Of a DNA stretch of 64,000 nucleotides, positions 44,780-56,100 are shown one piece after another. Each line of letters begins with the position of its first letter. The first letter of the stretch is position 1. The notes beneath the pieces were generated by a model. It had not been told where the DNA came from and ran no database searches. It saw nothing but the letters and a program-made list of their open reading frames with translations. The stretch spans positions 11,265,768-11,329,767 of the forward strand of contig CM071586.1 in the NCBI GenBank assembly GCA_036426205.1. Direction: 5' to 3'. This DNA comes from Ascaphus truei. Lineage: Eukaryota; Chordata; Amphibia; Anura; Ascaphidae. Both the position numbers and the translations under genes were made by a program.

Positions 44780-45015
44780 TGAAGCGCATGCGCATTACAA
44801 TTCATGAATATCTGCCATCTGGCGGACACGCGAAGCATTGCAGCCTATTAAATCTGAACCATTATCAATAAACGCATCAACCGCGCATCAGCCCGGCATG
44901 ACCCGTGGCTGGGAATGCAAAATGAACGCGGCATGCGCCAGGTGAACAGCGTCGTATTCCAGGAACAAGCCAGGGAAAAAACGGTGCTTTGTTAGAATAA
45001 AAGCTGCCGCAGCAG
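44780..45015 (+). mobile_element. Right terminus of a TA-flanked mariner-type element
   Basis: The sequence matches the right half of the MITE at 59624-60020: TTACAATTCATGAATATCTG, GACACGCGAAGCATTGCAGC, and the phrase CAGCCCGGCATGACCC. It ends GTTAGAATAAAAGCTGCCGC then AGCAG, followed by TA at 45016-45017. No left terminus is seen before it. The forkhead gene starts within 200 bp of it and reads away from it. Confidence 0.6.
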
Positions 45016-45419
45016 TATATGCGGTCCTTTTGGGACTGAATGCAGGTTTCAATTGGTAGTATATGTTGTCATTTACATGTATGGTGTCATATGGTGTTTT
45101 CCAGTATCTCTATTGCCAGTTCAATTTATGGTTATTCCAGAATTTCATTGAAAGACTAAATGTTTGATTCTATAAATATTTGATCAGAGATATTCGTGGG
45201 AGTTTGAATGATCCTTGGCCAATCTAGGTGTTTTTGTAATATGTATTTTCTATGATGCATTATTTGTAATATGTAATTTGCACATGTGTTTATGTTATGT
45301 AATGTTTGTATTTTTTTGGTTTGTTTGGTCATGTTAGGTAAGTGTAGTGAGCCTTGTGACAATTATGATACTCATGACATGTAGACTGTATCGCTTTAAA
45401 TGGTAATTAACCTTTATTG

Positions 45420-45960
45420 ATGAGGGTATATTAGAAAGTCATGTGTAATCAGTATGTAGCCCCTGAGGAGGTAGATTAATTTCTACGAAACGCGTAGGGC
45501 GGATGACAAGGTCACCCTGAGGATCGCATTGAGCAATTGTTTGAGCTGTTAGTCTAGTGCTTTCAGTGTTTACTGTTAGCTTCCGGCATCTAGACAACAG
45601 CCCCTATCCCTTTAACAGTACGGGCACACTCGCGCATGGGCGCGTGTTGATTGCCTGTGAGAAAGGAGGAGGAAGGAAGGGGAACCAGCCACACTTGCTG
45701 TTGGACTGTGAACCCCAGAGAGACTGCCTCCATCACTGGCACGTTCCTTGTGCACCACAGAAGGGATTTTGGGCGAGAGTACCGGCGGAGCAGAGTGCAT
45801 ACTCTGCCAGGACATTCCCCTGCTCCGAGAGGACACTTTTATATCACCGCTTGTTATCACCCTGCTTGTGGTAAGTAGGGTTTTGATTTTACCATCTCCG
45901 GATGACCAGCTGCCCTCCATTGCTCCAAATGCTGTTTTTATAACATAGTTCATTTTTTAA
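45420..45960 (+). repeat. PLE-derived repeat with hammerhead-like motif
   Basis: An AT-rich TATATT (45427) is followed by the motif at 45458-45502 and about 450 bp of non-coding sequence. Boundaries are uncertain. Confidence 0.4.
45458..45502 (+). ncRNA. Hammerhead-like structured motif, copy 8
   Basis: It reads GCCC, CTGAGGAG, a perfect five-pair GTAGA/TCTAC hairpin, GAA, the palindrome ACGCGT, A, GGGC. CTGAGGA matches CUGANGA, and the outer arm GCCC pairs with GGGC. Confidence 0.6.
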
Positions 45961-46359
45961 TAAATTCATTTTTAGTTTGTCACTGGGAATCTCACTGTTA
46001 TATGTTATATAGTGGTATACTGAGTTACCCAGCAGTTATACGCTATGATTTGTGTTTGTTTATTCTTCTCTCGTTTCATGGCCTGTCAAGCACTCGTGCA
46101 GATTCTTTGAAGATCACAGAACTTTTCATTTGAACATTTGGCGCCAGGTTTAATTTTTTCACGTTGTATTCTGTTTGTACTAGCAGTAGGTACTAGGCAG
46201 CCTATCTTTATTTAAAGGTTATTTTTCACTATTGTTATACTTAGTTGGTGTTTAAACTTTAGCGCTTTAGTCACATTTTTCTTTTTTCGATTGTAGTATT
46301 TTATGAATGAACTCTGAATTACTATAAGGATGTCTCAGCCAATCTGGAGATCAGATTCT

Positions 46360-46595
46360 AAGGGCCTCATTCAGTAAGTGTCGATAAGGCACTTATCGAC
46401 CACTTATCGGCAAAAATGGCTACTCATATTCAGTAAGCCTCTATAAGTGGGCGATAACGGCCTGTATCGCCGAAAAATCTTATGGACAAAATCAAATAGC
46501 CGACTGAGCGGCGATAAGCCACTTATCGACAATTATCAGAATGATCATAAACGTGCAATTCTAGTAGCCGTGATTCGCCTATCGCCGCCTATCCA
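46360..46595. repeat. Short repeat with internal inverted motifs (CACTTATCG)
   Basis: The stretch begins GGGCCTCATTCAGTAAGTG and contains several CACTTATCGAC / GTCGATAAGTG-type inverted pairs and GGCGATA phrases. It abuts the foldback module at 46595. No coding sequence or clear ends. Confidence 0.4.
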
Positions 46596-47860
46596 TGGGC
46601 CCCCAGGTGGTCCCTGCGGGCCACCGTTGGCCACAAAAGGGTCCATGGTGGGCCCTGCGAGTATCTGGGGTGTCCCCGGGTCAACCCCACAGGTTCTGAG
46701 GCCCTCTGGTGGTTCCCACGGGGGTCTGGGGGTCCTCAGGTGATCCCTGCGGGTCCGCGGGGCCCCCTAAGCTGTAAGGCCCCCGGTTCTTCCCTGCAGG
46801 TGTCCCCCGTGGGTTCGCAGGTGGTACCCGTGGGCATCCGGGGGGCCCTCAGGTTGTCTCCATAGGTCCCCGCAGACCTAAGTTACCAACTCTGTATGTC
46901 AACAGATAAACATGGCCTACATTTCAATCAATCCCCTCCCCCTCCACCCAAACACATACAGTAATGGGCAAAATAACTATTATCCAGATATGGATAATAG
47001 ATTATTTGCCCATTATTAAACACAACATTAACCAGCATAAATAAAGTAAATAAATACAGTTCTACTTACCACACCAGCAGGTCCCTCTGTCCTCCGTTGC
47101 CAGAATGCATACATAATAAAGACATTCTAATGGCCCCTAACCCCTTAATCACCTTAGTGGTTAATAACTGCTTTAGTAATTAAGGGGTTAACCCACTCTG
47201 CCCCGCTACCCACCCAGGAGGTCTAACCACCGACCCCGGACTGACTGTACCCATTGAGTAGTATAGTGGTCGATCATACCCATATAATAATAAAAATATT
47301 ATGGGCATGATAAGCCTCTATAGCACTCAATGGGCACCCGAATCATAGTACATTAATACACCAAACACACAATAATAAAACATTACAAAAAAACACTTCA
47401 ATAAATAAAAACAGTAGCCAGCTAATCCAATGAATACAAGCTAAAACAACATCAACAATAAATTAATTAAACCATTAACCAATCAAAGCAATTCATTAAT
47501 CAAACTCAGAATTCTTTCAAACATGTAACCAATCAAACTAATTAATTACTAAACCAACTCAAAAATAATTCTAACAGTAACCAATCAAAACAATTAATGA
47601 ATACAACATTAATGAATTAATTGAAACATTAAACTACAAAGAAATAAAATAAAAACATATCATAAACAACCATTAAACGCATTAGCCAACACAATACATC
47701 CTTCATTAGATAAGATTACAAACATAAGGGCTCAACGGCCTAAGGTTACTGTTATTTTACCAAGGTTAACCCCGCTAACCCCATTACCAGTAATAGCACA
47801 TCTATACACGCGGGATTCAGTTCATGGTCATTAAGGTCACTGTTAGTGGCACTGAGATGA
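46595..47860. repeat. Dispersed module of the foldback family, copy
   Basis: It carries the GC-rich GGTGGTCCCTGCGGGCCACC block, the TATTATCCAGATATGGATAA hairpin, the TAACCCCTTAATCACC hairpin (47139-47190) and a long AT-rich AATCAATTAA tail, in the same order as the left foldback arm (27950-29300). There is no mirrored partner nearby. Confidence 0.7.
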
Positions 47861-47869
47861 TGTCACTAT

Positions 47870-48362
47870 CATTTTAATGTTTCAGTTCACAAAATATGCT
47901 TTGTTTTTTCCTTTTTGGAAAGTGCCGGGGAGATACTCCCCTTCGACGCCATGTGTCCCCTTCATTGCTGTCCCACAATATGAGGGCCGATTCCAAGACC
48001 GAGGGTGTGATATCTGCAACACAGAGAAACTTTGGGGCCCATCTTTAAAATGGAGTCAGAAGACCCACCCTTTAGGCACAGGAGCTACTCTCGGGGGCTC
48101 CCGAGATACGCCCTTGTTTTTTGTTTATCCCTTTTTACAATTTTATTATTATTTTCTTTTTCCCGTTTTAGCCCTCTTGTCGCTTCCCCTGTCTTGTCTA
48201 CCTTTCCATGCCCTCTCCCTTTCCCCTCCCTCTCCAGGGAGCATGGATTCCACCCAGAGCGTCTAACCGATACGATAGTTTGGGACACATCCGCCAGAAA
48301 CCTCAGATATAATTTCACATGTATAATAAAATACAAGTTATAAAAAAAAAAAAAAAAAAAGA
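47870..48362 (+). mobile_element. Polyadenylated retro-insert end, unassigned
   Basis: Non-repetitive sequence ends with ATAATAAAATACAAG and an A-tract of about 18 bases at 48343-48360, as in LINE 3' ends or processed copies. No recognised protein. A CCTCCCTCTCC-rich part lies near 48200. Confidence 0.4.
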
Positions 48363-48589
48363 AAAACAATCGCCAACATTTTATTTCAATCAAGATGAAA
48401 AATACCAAACAATTACATCAACATAATAAACTAAAAATTGCACACAAAAAAAGCAGCAATACAAAGCCAGAAATGCCCCCCAAATATTGTCCTAATAATA
48501 TTTTGATCTGTACTCTAAAGTGGTACAGATTAATAGATTATCAGTCAATGTTCAAAAATTAAAATAAACACACCCAAGGTAAAAACCTC

Positions 48590-49112
48590 TAAAAAAAGAC
48601 ATTTACAAACATGCAATATATTACTTACCATTAGAAGCGCTTGTCCTCCGACTCCCGGGGAAACAGGAAGCTCACATACCGCGAAGGCCACAAACAGCAT
48701 CCGATGCCATCCGCCATGAAGATCCGGATCACGTACCCAAATCTTCTTTCTTCTTTCTTTAATCACCTTCTTCTATCTTCATCTGTCACCATTTCTTGAT
48801 CTTCTTTATCTTCTATCTTCATCTGTCAATCGCTAAAACCCCATGGTACATCCCAACCGATGTTGTCTCGTCGTCTACCCACTACCCACAATAAAAATAA
48901 TACACCGCCCCACAATAAAAATTACTGTATTTTTTAAACAATACATAACCCACCCACCCCCTGTGCCCCCCCATAAAACATGATTTATTATTTGACATAC
49001 AGGCTTAATACCCCAGGCCCACGAGAGTCCCCGGGGGTCCTAACGGGTGTCCACAGGCCCCACAGTGCACCAGTACCCAGGGTCTGGAGGCCACTTGGTG
49101 GTCCCCGCCAGG
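48590..49112. repeat. Foldback-family module, left part (interrupted by hAT)
   Basis: 48590-48880 repeats 41265-41525. 48880-49112 matches foldback sequence near 27700-27960, for example CACAATAAAAAT and GGTCTGGAGGCCACTTGGTGG. It resumes at 50410 after the hAT element. Confidence 0.75.
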
Positions 49113-50409
49113 CAGGGCCGCCAACAGAAATCATGGGGCACAGGACAAATGAAAGGAACAAGCCCCCCCCCCTGCCCCCATAGCGCACCCCCCCGAACCC
49201 ATAGCGCACCTACCACGAAAAAATATTTTTTAGCGCGCAACTTTTACTTAACTGTTTTCTTATTGTGATACAGAAAAAAACATTACAATGCAACCTTTTT
49301 ATTTTTATATTTTCAACAAAAGATAGGTGACTGCCTGCCTGGGTGACTAGGTGGGTGAGTAAGTGACTGTGTGGGTGAGTGAGTGAGTGGGTGGGTGGGT
49401 GAGTGAGTGAGTGACTGGGTGAGTGAGTGACTGGGTGAGTAACTGGGTGGGTGAGTGAGTGACTGGGCAGGTGAGTGAGTGACTGGGTGGGTGAGTGAGT
49501 GACTGTGCAGGTGAGTGACTTGGTGGGTGGGTGGGTGAGTGATTGGGTGGGTGAGTGAATGACTGGGTGAGTGACTGGGTGGGTGAGTGAGTGACTGGGC
49601 AGGTGAGTGAGTGACTGGGTGGGTGAGTGAGTGACTGGGTGAGTGAGTGACTGGGTAAGTGAGTGGGTGGGTGGGTGAGTGACTATGTGGGTGAGAGAGT
49701 GAGTGGGTGGGTGACAGTGACTGGGTGGGTGACTGGGCGACAATGTTGGTTGGTTGAGAGACTTACCTTTACTGGTGGGTGCTGCTTCCTTGCCGCCAGA
49801 TGCTTCCCCCGCCTTCCCCCGACATCCCCAGCAGCTGCCAGGGGCAGTAGGGGAGCGCAGGAGGTGGGTGGCTTGGGAGGTGAGGTGTGCTGGGGTAGGA
49901 GGCGCAAGGGGAAGCTGGGTTGGCGCTTCCCCCTCCATATCAATTTGGGAGCGGGACCGGGCTGGGTTGCGCGGGGCTGGTGTTGGCGCTTCCCCCTCCA
50001 TCCCAAGTGGGGAGCGGAGGGGTTTGGGACCGGAAGGGCTGGTGTTGGCGCTTCCCCCTCCATTCCACGTGGGGAGCAGAGGGGCTGGGGAGCAGAGGGG
50101 CTGGGGAGCAGAGGGGATGGGAAGCGGAGGGGCTGGTGTTGGCGCTTCCCCATCCGTCTCACGTGGGGAGCAGGGCGGCTGTGTTTCTGGGGGGAACAGG
50201 CACTGGGCCCACAGGCAGCGGGCCTACGACAACCTGTATACCCTGCGCATGCATGCCAGGACCACGGGAATCGCCGCCATTTTGTTCAATTAAGAAAAAA
50301 ATGTAATTAACTGGTTCCCGGCCAAGCAGGGTGCCCGGCCGGCTGAGCCCCCCTGACTCATGGGGCTCAGGCCGCCAGTATCCTTTGTCCCCCCCTGTTG
50401 GCGGCCCTG
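49113..50409. mobile_element. Non-autonomous hAT-type element with internal minisatellite
   Basis: A perfect 15-base terminal inverted repeat, CAGGGCCGCCAACAG, lies at 49113-49127 and, reversed, at 50395-50409. It is flanked by an 8-base target duplication with one difference, CCGCCAGG (49105-49112) and CCACCAGG (50410-50417). CAGGG ends and 8-bp duplications define hAT elements. The interior has GTGAGTGACTGGGTGG units (49320-49735) and a GC-rich block with repeated TGGCGCTTCCCCCTCC. No transposase is encoded; open frames are repeat artefacts. Confidence 0.88.
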
Positions 50410-51090
50410 CCACCAGGCACCGTGGGCCTCCAGGTGGTCCCTGCGGTTCACCGTGGGCCCCAAATGGGGTCCACATGTGGGCCCGCGGGTTTCTGGGGGT
50501 CCCTGGGTCAGCCCCACAGGTTTCTAAGGCCCTTGGATGGTTCCCATGGGGGTCTGGGGCACTCGGGTGGTCCCTGCGGGTCTGCAGGGCCCCCGCAGCT
50601 GTGGGGCACCCGGTTCTTCCCCGCAGGTGTCTCCTGTGTGTGGGTCGGACCCGTGAGCATCCGGGGGTCCTCAGGTGATCTCCAGAGGTTCCCACAAACC
50701 TAAGGTACCAACCCTGTATGTCAAAAAATAAAACATGCCCCTACATCTAAATAAATCAATACCCCCACCCCCCCACACCACCACCACCACCACCAACACA
50801 TGCAGTACAGATATGGATAATAGATTATTAGTCCATTATTAAACACATTAACTAGCATAATAAAATAAATACAGTTCTACTTACCTCAGCAATATGAAGC
50901 ACCTCCACCAGCAAAGTCCTTCTGTCCTCCGTTGCCACAAGAATACATTGCAAATAAATTCTGGTATAACCCAACCCCTTAATCACCTTATCGGTTAATT
51001 AAGTAATTACCGCAAAAGTAATTAAGGGGTTAAGCCACCCTGCCCCGATACCCACCCATCACCCATTTATTTGTACAGTGGCTTCATCAT
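50410..51090. repeat. Foldback-family module, right part
   Basis: It continues the module interrupted by the hAT: CCACCAGGCACCGTGGGCC, GGTCCCTGCGGTTCACCGTG, a CCACCACCACCAC tract near 50778, a TAACCCCTTAATCACC-type hairpin (50972-51032) and GGCTTCATCATGC. Confidence 0.75.
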
Positions 51091-51099
51091 GCCTATATA

Positions 51100-51810
51100 T
51101 ATATATTGTGACATAGTCCAAAGATGTTATGCAGCTTTCTGCCCCGTTTTAGGTCAGAAACTGCAGGAATTGTGCAAAATGATCCATTCCACAGCTTCAC
51201 ATTAACTCAGGCTGGTGGATGGAAAATCCAGACCACAGATTACAATGTGTCTAGTTCTCCCTCACCTGCTCTCCTAATCACTAGCACAGGTATTTAGAGC
51301 AGAGAGGTTTGCATTTCAGTCTCTCTTCTTAGAGCCTGGGGGCTGGGGGTGTCGCTGCTCCCCTGCATCCAGTTCCGGGTGGACGGCCACTTCAAGTAAC
51401 ACAGTACCAGAGTATTTGCCCGGACACTTGGGACCGAGTTCCCACCACGAACAGATAAGACAAACACATGTTTATTGCCGTATCAAAAGACTGTATGCTT
51501 TATCTAGTGACTCTAAATGAGAGGGTATTGTTTTAAACTGGGGAACCAGGTTGGCCCAGCAGCAGTTAGAAAGGCTGATTCTGCTGTGTAGTTAGATCCC
51601 TGAATGGGATAGGATTTTGTTTATTTGATTTGGTTTGGTTCTTAAAAATGACACTGTGTGAAATGCTATAACACTGATATGAGTAAACCGCTGAAGGTTA
51701 ATGTCTGAGTGCCTCCTGCCTGCACATGTTAAAGCTGCAGTCCCTTATTTGGATGAAAATAAAGCAGGCAGAAGCCTGAGTTAAGCAACGTAATACTTTG
51801 CATGATCCTG
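51100..51810. other. Unassigned; possible LTR-like sequence
   Basis: It starts TGTGACATAGTCCAAAGATG, which could be an LTR beginning, but no partner, primer-binding site or coding sequence was found. No gene seen. Confidence 0.3.
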
Positions 51811-51825
51811 TTTGTTGTATAATTA

Positions 51826-52355
51826 CAGGGAAAAGGGAGACCAAAAAGCGCACCAGCACAAACGGAGCAGGAAGAAACCAGAACAAAAAAATGATTAAAA
51901 GGGCACTTTAATGTGGCAAAAGACCCATCCAATGCATTTCGAACGTCGCAGCGTTCTTTTTCAAGGATAAAACACAATGTGATAACATCCATTATATACC
52001 CTCTTACCTGTGGGCCATTTCGCGCCAAAAATCAGAACCTGATGACGTCATAACAGAGCGACTCAGTGCCGATCTAAGGGCAAAAGGAAGTACCAAAGGC
52101 AGTGTGGCCATTTTGGATGTGGGCAAACATAGGAACACAATAACAAAGCTTTATTGACCATTCCAGCAGAACAAAATACATTGCTGCTAACTGGACAAGC
52201 ATATTTAAACGAAATAAAGCTATATTAAACTAAACTAATGCTTAATAAAGGGTACTATTATATCAAGGAAAAACATGAACAAGGTGGATTAAAAAACTAG
52301 CTGTGTTGCAACTAAGTTATATACCTGCATTTGAGCGCTTCAGCTATTTTCCACA
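51826..52355 (-). mobile_element. Retro-insert (530 bp) with 14-bp target duplication and hammerhead-like motif
   Basis: Perfect 14-base repeats TTGTTGTATAATTA flank it (51812-51825 and 52356-52369). Read on the minus strand it has GGGTATATAATGG (TATA-like, near 52003-51991), the motif at 51967-51925, and the 3' end GTGCTGGTGCGC after ATTAAAGTGCCC. It seems to be a longer member of the family of the 178- and 181-bp inserts. Confidence 0.8.
51925..51967 (-). ncRNA. Hammerhead-like structured motif, copy 9
   Basis: On the minus strand: ATCC, TTGAAAAA, a perfect five-pair GAACG/CGTTC hairpin, GAA, the palindrome ATGCAT, T, GGAT. The outer arm ATCC pairs with GGAT. Both hexamer and outer arm differ from other copies yet stay complementary. 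Confidence 0.55.
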
Positions 52356-52439
52356 TTGTTGTATAATTAACCCTAGAAGACTGTGTCGGGAAGAACCCAG
52401 ACAGACGTCAGAGCTACAAAATGTCACAATATACTGTAT

Positions 52440-53130
52440 ACTAGCTGATATACACAGCATTGCCCGGGATTTAGTTTTCCCGCTCCCCCTCTCTCTCCGC
52501 TCCCCCCCTATCTCTTCTCCCCACCCTTCACAGCTTTATTCCTCCCTACCCCCCACGTTCACATGTCCAATTCCCCCCTTTCACATCTCTGCCCCCCCCC
52601 CCTTCACAGCTCAATTTCCCCCCTTCACAGCTCTGATTTCACCCTCTCAGTCATGGCTCGGTTCCCCCCTTCACATGTCCAATTCCCACCCCCTTCAGAG
52701 CTCGGCGGTGGCGGGTGACTGGGGGGTCGGGCAGGAGGGTTGGGACTCCCCCCCTTCACAGCTAGGTGGTGGCGTCTCTCTATGGGTTGTAATCCCCCAT
52801 TCAGAGCTCAGCAGTGGTGGCTCACTGGGGGGGTGAGCGAGAGGGTAATGATTCCCCCCCCTTTAGAGCTCACCGGCGGCGGCTCACTGGGGGGGCATGA
52901 GGGTTGTGATTCCCCCCCTTCAGAGCAGTTCAGTGGTGGCTCACAGGGGGGGCGGGAGGGTTGTGTAGCGGTGGCTCACTGCGGGTACAGGCGGGGGGGT
53001 TAGTGAGGGGAGGCAGCGGGGCGCTGCGGTTATCTCTGCGGCGGCTGACTTTCGGTGTGGTGTGTGACGGGGTTGGGTGGTGGCAGCTGACTTACTGTGG
53101 GGCGGGCTGTCCGCCGCGGTGGCGGGTGGG
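52440..53130. repeat. C-rich and G-rich low-complexity stretch
   Basis: Starts with GCTGATATACACAGCATTGC, then repeated CCCCCTTCACAGCTC and GGTGGCTCACTGGGGGG units. No gene. Confidence 0.6.
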
Positions 53131-53132
53131 AG

Positions 53133-56100
53133 CAGGGCCGCCAACAGAAATCATGGGGCCCCGGACAAATGAATGGAGCAGGGCAACCCCCGAACCCATA
53201 GCGCACCAACCACGAAAAAATATTTTTTAGCTCGCAACTTTTACTGAACTGTTCCTTTATTGTGATACAGAAAAAACCATTACAATGCAACCTATTTATT
53301 TTTATATTTTGAACAAAAGACAGGTGACTGCATGCCTGGGTGACTGAGTGGGTGACAGTGACTTGACAGTGACTGTGGGGGTGGGTGACAGTGACTGGGT
53401 GGGTGGATGACTGTGACTGGGTGGGTTTGGTGGGTGACTGAGTGAGTGGGTGGGTGACTGAGTGGGTGACTGAGTGGGTGGGTGATTGAGTGGGTGACTG
53501 AGTGACTAAGTGGGTGGGTGACTGAGTGACTGAGTGGGTGGTTGACTGAGTAACTGAGTGGGTGGGTGACTGAGTGATTGGGTGAGTGACTGAGTGGGTG
53601 AGTGACTGAGTGGGTGGGTGACTGAGTGACTGAGAGGGTGAGTGACTGGGTGGGTGAGTGACTGAATGGGTGAGAGACTGGGTGGGTGACTGAGAAGGTG
53701 GGTGACTGAGTTGGTGGGTGGGTGACTGGGTGACTGACTGAGTGGGTGGGTGACTGAGTGACTGGGTGGGTGACTGAGTGGGTGGGTGACTGGGTGGGTG
53801 GGTGACTGATTGGGTGGGTGACTGAGTGACAGTGTTAGTGACTGTGTGGGTGGGTTAGTGGGTGGGTGTGTTAGTGACTGGGTGGCTTGGTTAGTAACTG
53901 GGTGTGTGGGTGGGTTAGTGACTGGGTGTGTTGGTGGTTGGGTTAGTGACTGGTGGGTTGGTGGGTGGTTATTGACTGGGTGGGTGGTTATTGACTGGGT
54001 GGTTGGATGGGTCAGTGACTGGGTGGGAGGGTGGTTGGGTTAGTGACTTTAGTGACTGGGTGAGTGGGTTAGTGACTTGGGTTAGTGATTGGGTTTTAGT
54101 GATTTTAAAGACATTAGTGACTAGGTGGGTGTGTGTGTGTGACTCAGTGGGTTTTTGTTAGTGACTGGGTGGGTTAGTGACTGGGTGGGTGACTTTTAGT
54201 GACTGGATGGGTGGGTTAGTGACTTTAGTGACTAAAAGTGACTGAGTTGGGTTAGTGACTGTGTGGGCTATTGACTGGGTGGGTGACTGAGAGGGGTGGG
54301 TGATGAGTGGGTGGTGACTGAGTGACTGAGTGGTTGGGTGACTGAATAACTGAGTGGTGTGACTGAGTGACTAAGTGGGTGGGTGACTGAGTGACTGAGT
54401 GACTGGGTGGGTGACTGAGTGGGTGGTTACTGAGTGGGTGGGTGACTGAGTGACTGATTGGGTGGGTGACTGAGTGACTGGTTGGGTGTTTTAGTGACTG
54501 TGTGGGTGAGTTAGTGGGTGGGTGGGTGTGTTAGTGACTGGGTGGCTGGGTTTGTGACTGGGTGGGTTGGTGGGTGGGTTAGTGACTTTCAGTGACTGGG
54601 TGGGAGAGTGGGTGGGTGGTTGGGTTAGTGACTTTAGTGACTTGGGTTAGTGATTGGGTTTTAGTGACTTTAAAGACATTAGTGACTAGGTGGGTGGGTG
54701 TGTGACTAAGTGGGTTTTTGTTAGTGACTGGGTAGGTTAGTGACTGGGTGGGTGACTTTTAGTGACTGGATGGGTGGGTTAGTTACTTTAGTGACTATAA
54801 TGACTGGGTTGGGTTAGTGACTGTGTGGGTTTAGTGACTGGGTTGGCTTAGTGGCTTTTAGTGGCTTGGGTTAGTGACTTTTAGTGACTAGGTGGATTAG
54901 TGACTGGATTTTAGTGACTGGGTGGGTTAGTGGGAGGGAGTTAGTGACTGGGTGGTTGGGGTGGGTTAGTGACTAGATGGGTGGGTTAGTGACTGGGAGG
55001 GTGAGTGGATTAGTGCCTGGGTTGGTGGGTTAGTGACTTTAGTAAATGGGTGGGTGGGTTACTGACTGGGTGGGTGGTCTACTGACTGGGTGAGACAGTG
55101 ACTGGGTGGGTGGGAGACAGTGACTGGGTGGGTGGGTGACAGTGACTGGGTGGGTGATAGTGATTGGGTGGGAGGCAGTGACTGGGTGGGAGACAGTGAC
55201 TGGGTGGGTGGGAGACAGTGACTGAGTGGGTGGGAGACACTGACTGGGTGAGTGGGAGACAGTGACTGGGTGAGTGGGAGACACTGACTGGGTGAGCGGG
55301 AGAAACTGACTGGGTTGGTGGGAGACAGTGACTGGGTGACAGTGACTGGGTGGGTGGGTGACAGTGACTGGGTGACAGTGACTGGGTTGGTGGGAGACAG
55401 TGACTGGGTGACAGTGACTGGGTGGGTGACAGTGACTGGGTGGGTGATAGTGACTGGGTGAGTGATAGTGATTGGGTGGGAGACAGTGACTGGGTAGGTG
55501 GGAGACAGTGACTGGGTGGGTGGGAGACACTGACTGGGTGAGTGGGAGACAGTGACTGGGTGAGTGGGAGACACTGACTGGGTGAGCGGGAGAAACTGAC
55601 TGGGTTGGTGGGAGACAGTGACTGGGTGACAGTGACTGGGTGAGTGGGTGACAGTGACTGGGTGGGTGACAGTGACTGGGTGACAGTGACTGGGTGACAG
55701 TGACTGGGAGACAGTGACGGGGTGACAGTGACTTGGTAAGCGTGACTGGGTAACAGTGACTGGGTAACAGTGAGTAGGTGGGTGATAGTGACTGGGTGGG
55801 TGGGAGACTGACTGGGTGAGAGTGACTGGGTGACAGTGGGTGGGTGGGTGAATGATGGTGGGTGGGTGAATGACGGTGGGTGAATGACAGTGGGTGGGTG
55901 GGTGAATGACAGTGGGTGGGTGAATGACAGTGGGTGGGTGGGTGAATGACAGTGGGTGGGTGAATGACAGTGGGTGGGTGAATGATGGTTGGTGGGTCAA
56001 TGTTGACTGTGGGTGGGTGGGTGAATGACGGTGGGTGGGTGAATGGGAGAGAGTGACTGGGTGGCAGTGACTGGGTGGGTGGGAGACAGTGACTGGGTGG

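Noticed and set aside
49210..50310. Open frames of 128 to 263 codons on both strands in the hAT element
   Set aside because: They cross minisatellite and GC-rich repeats, are mutually overlapping and contain no hAT transposase motif.
51100..51480. LTR call for the sequence starting TGTGACATAG
   Set aside because: No second LTR, primer-binding site or polypurine tract could be identified; kept only as unassigned.
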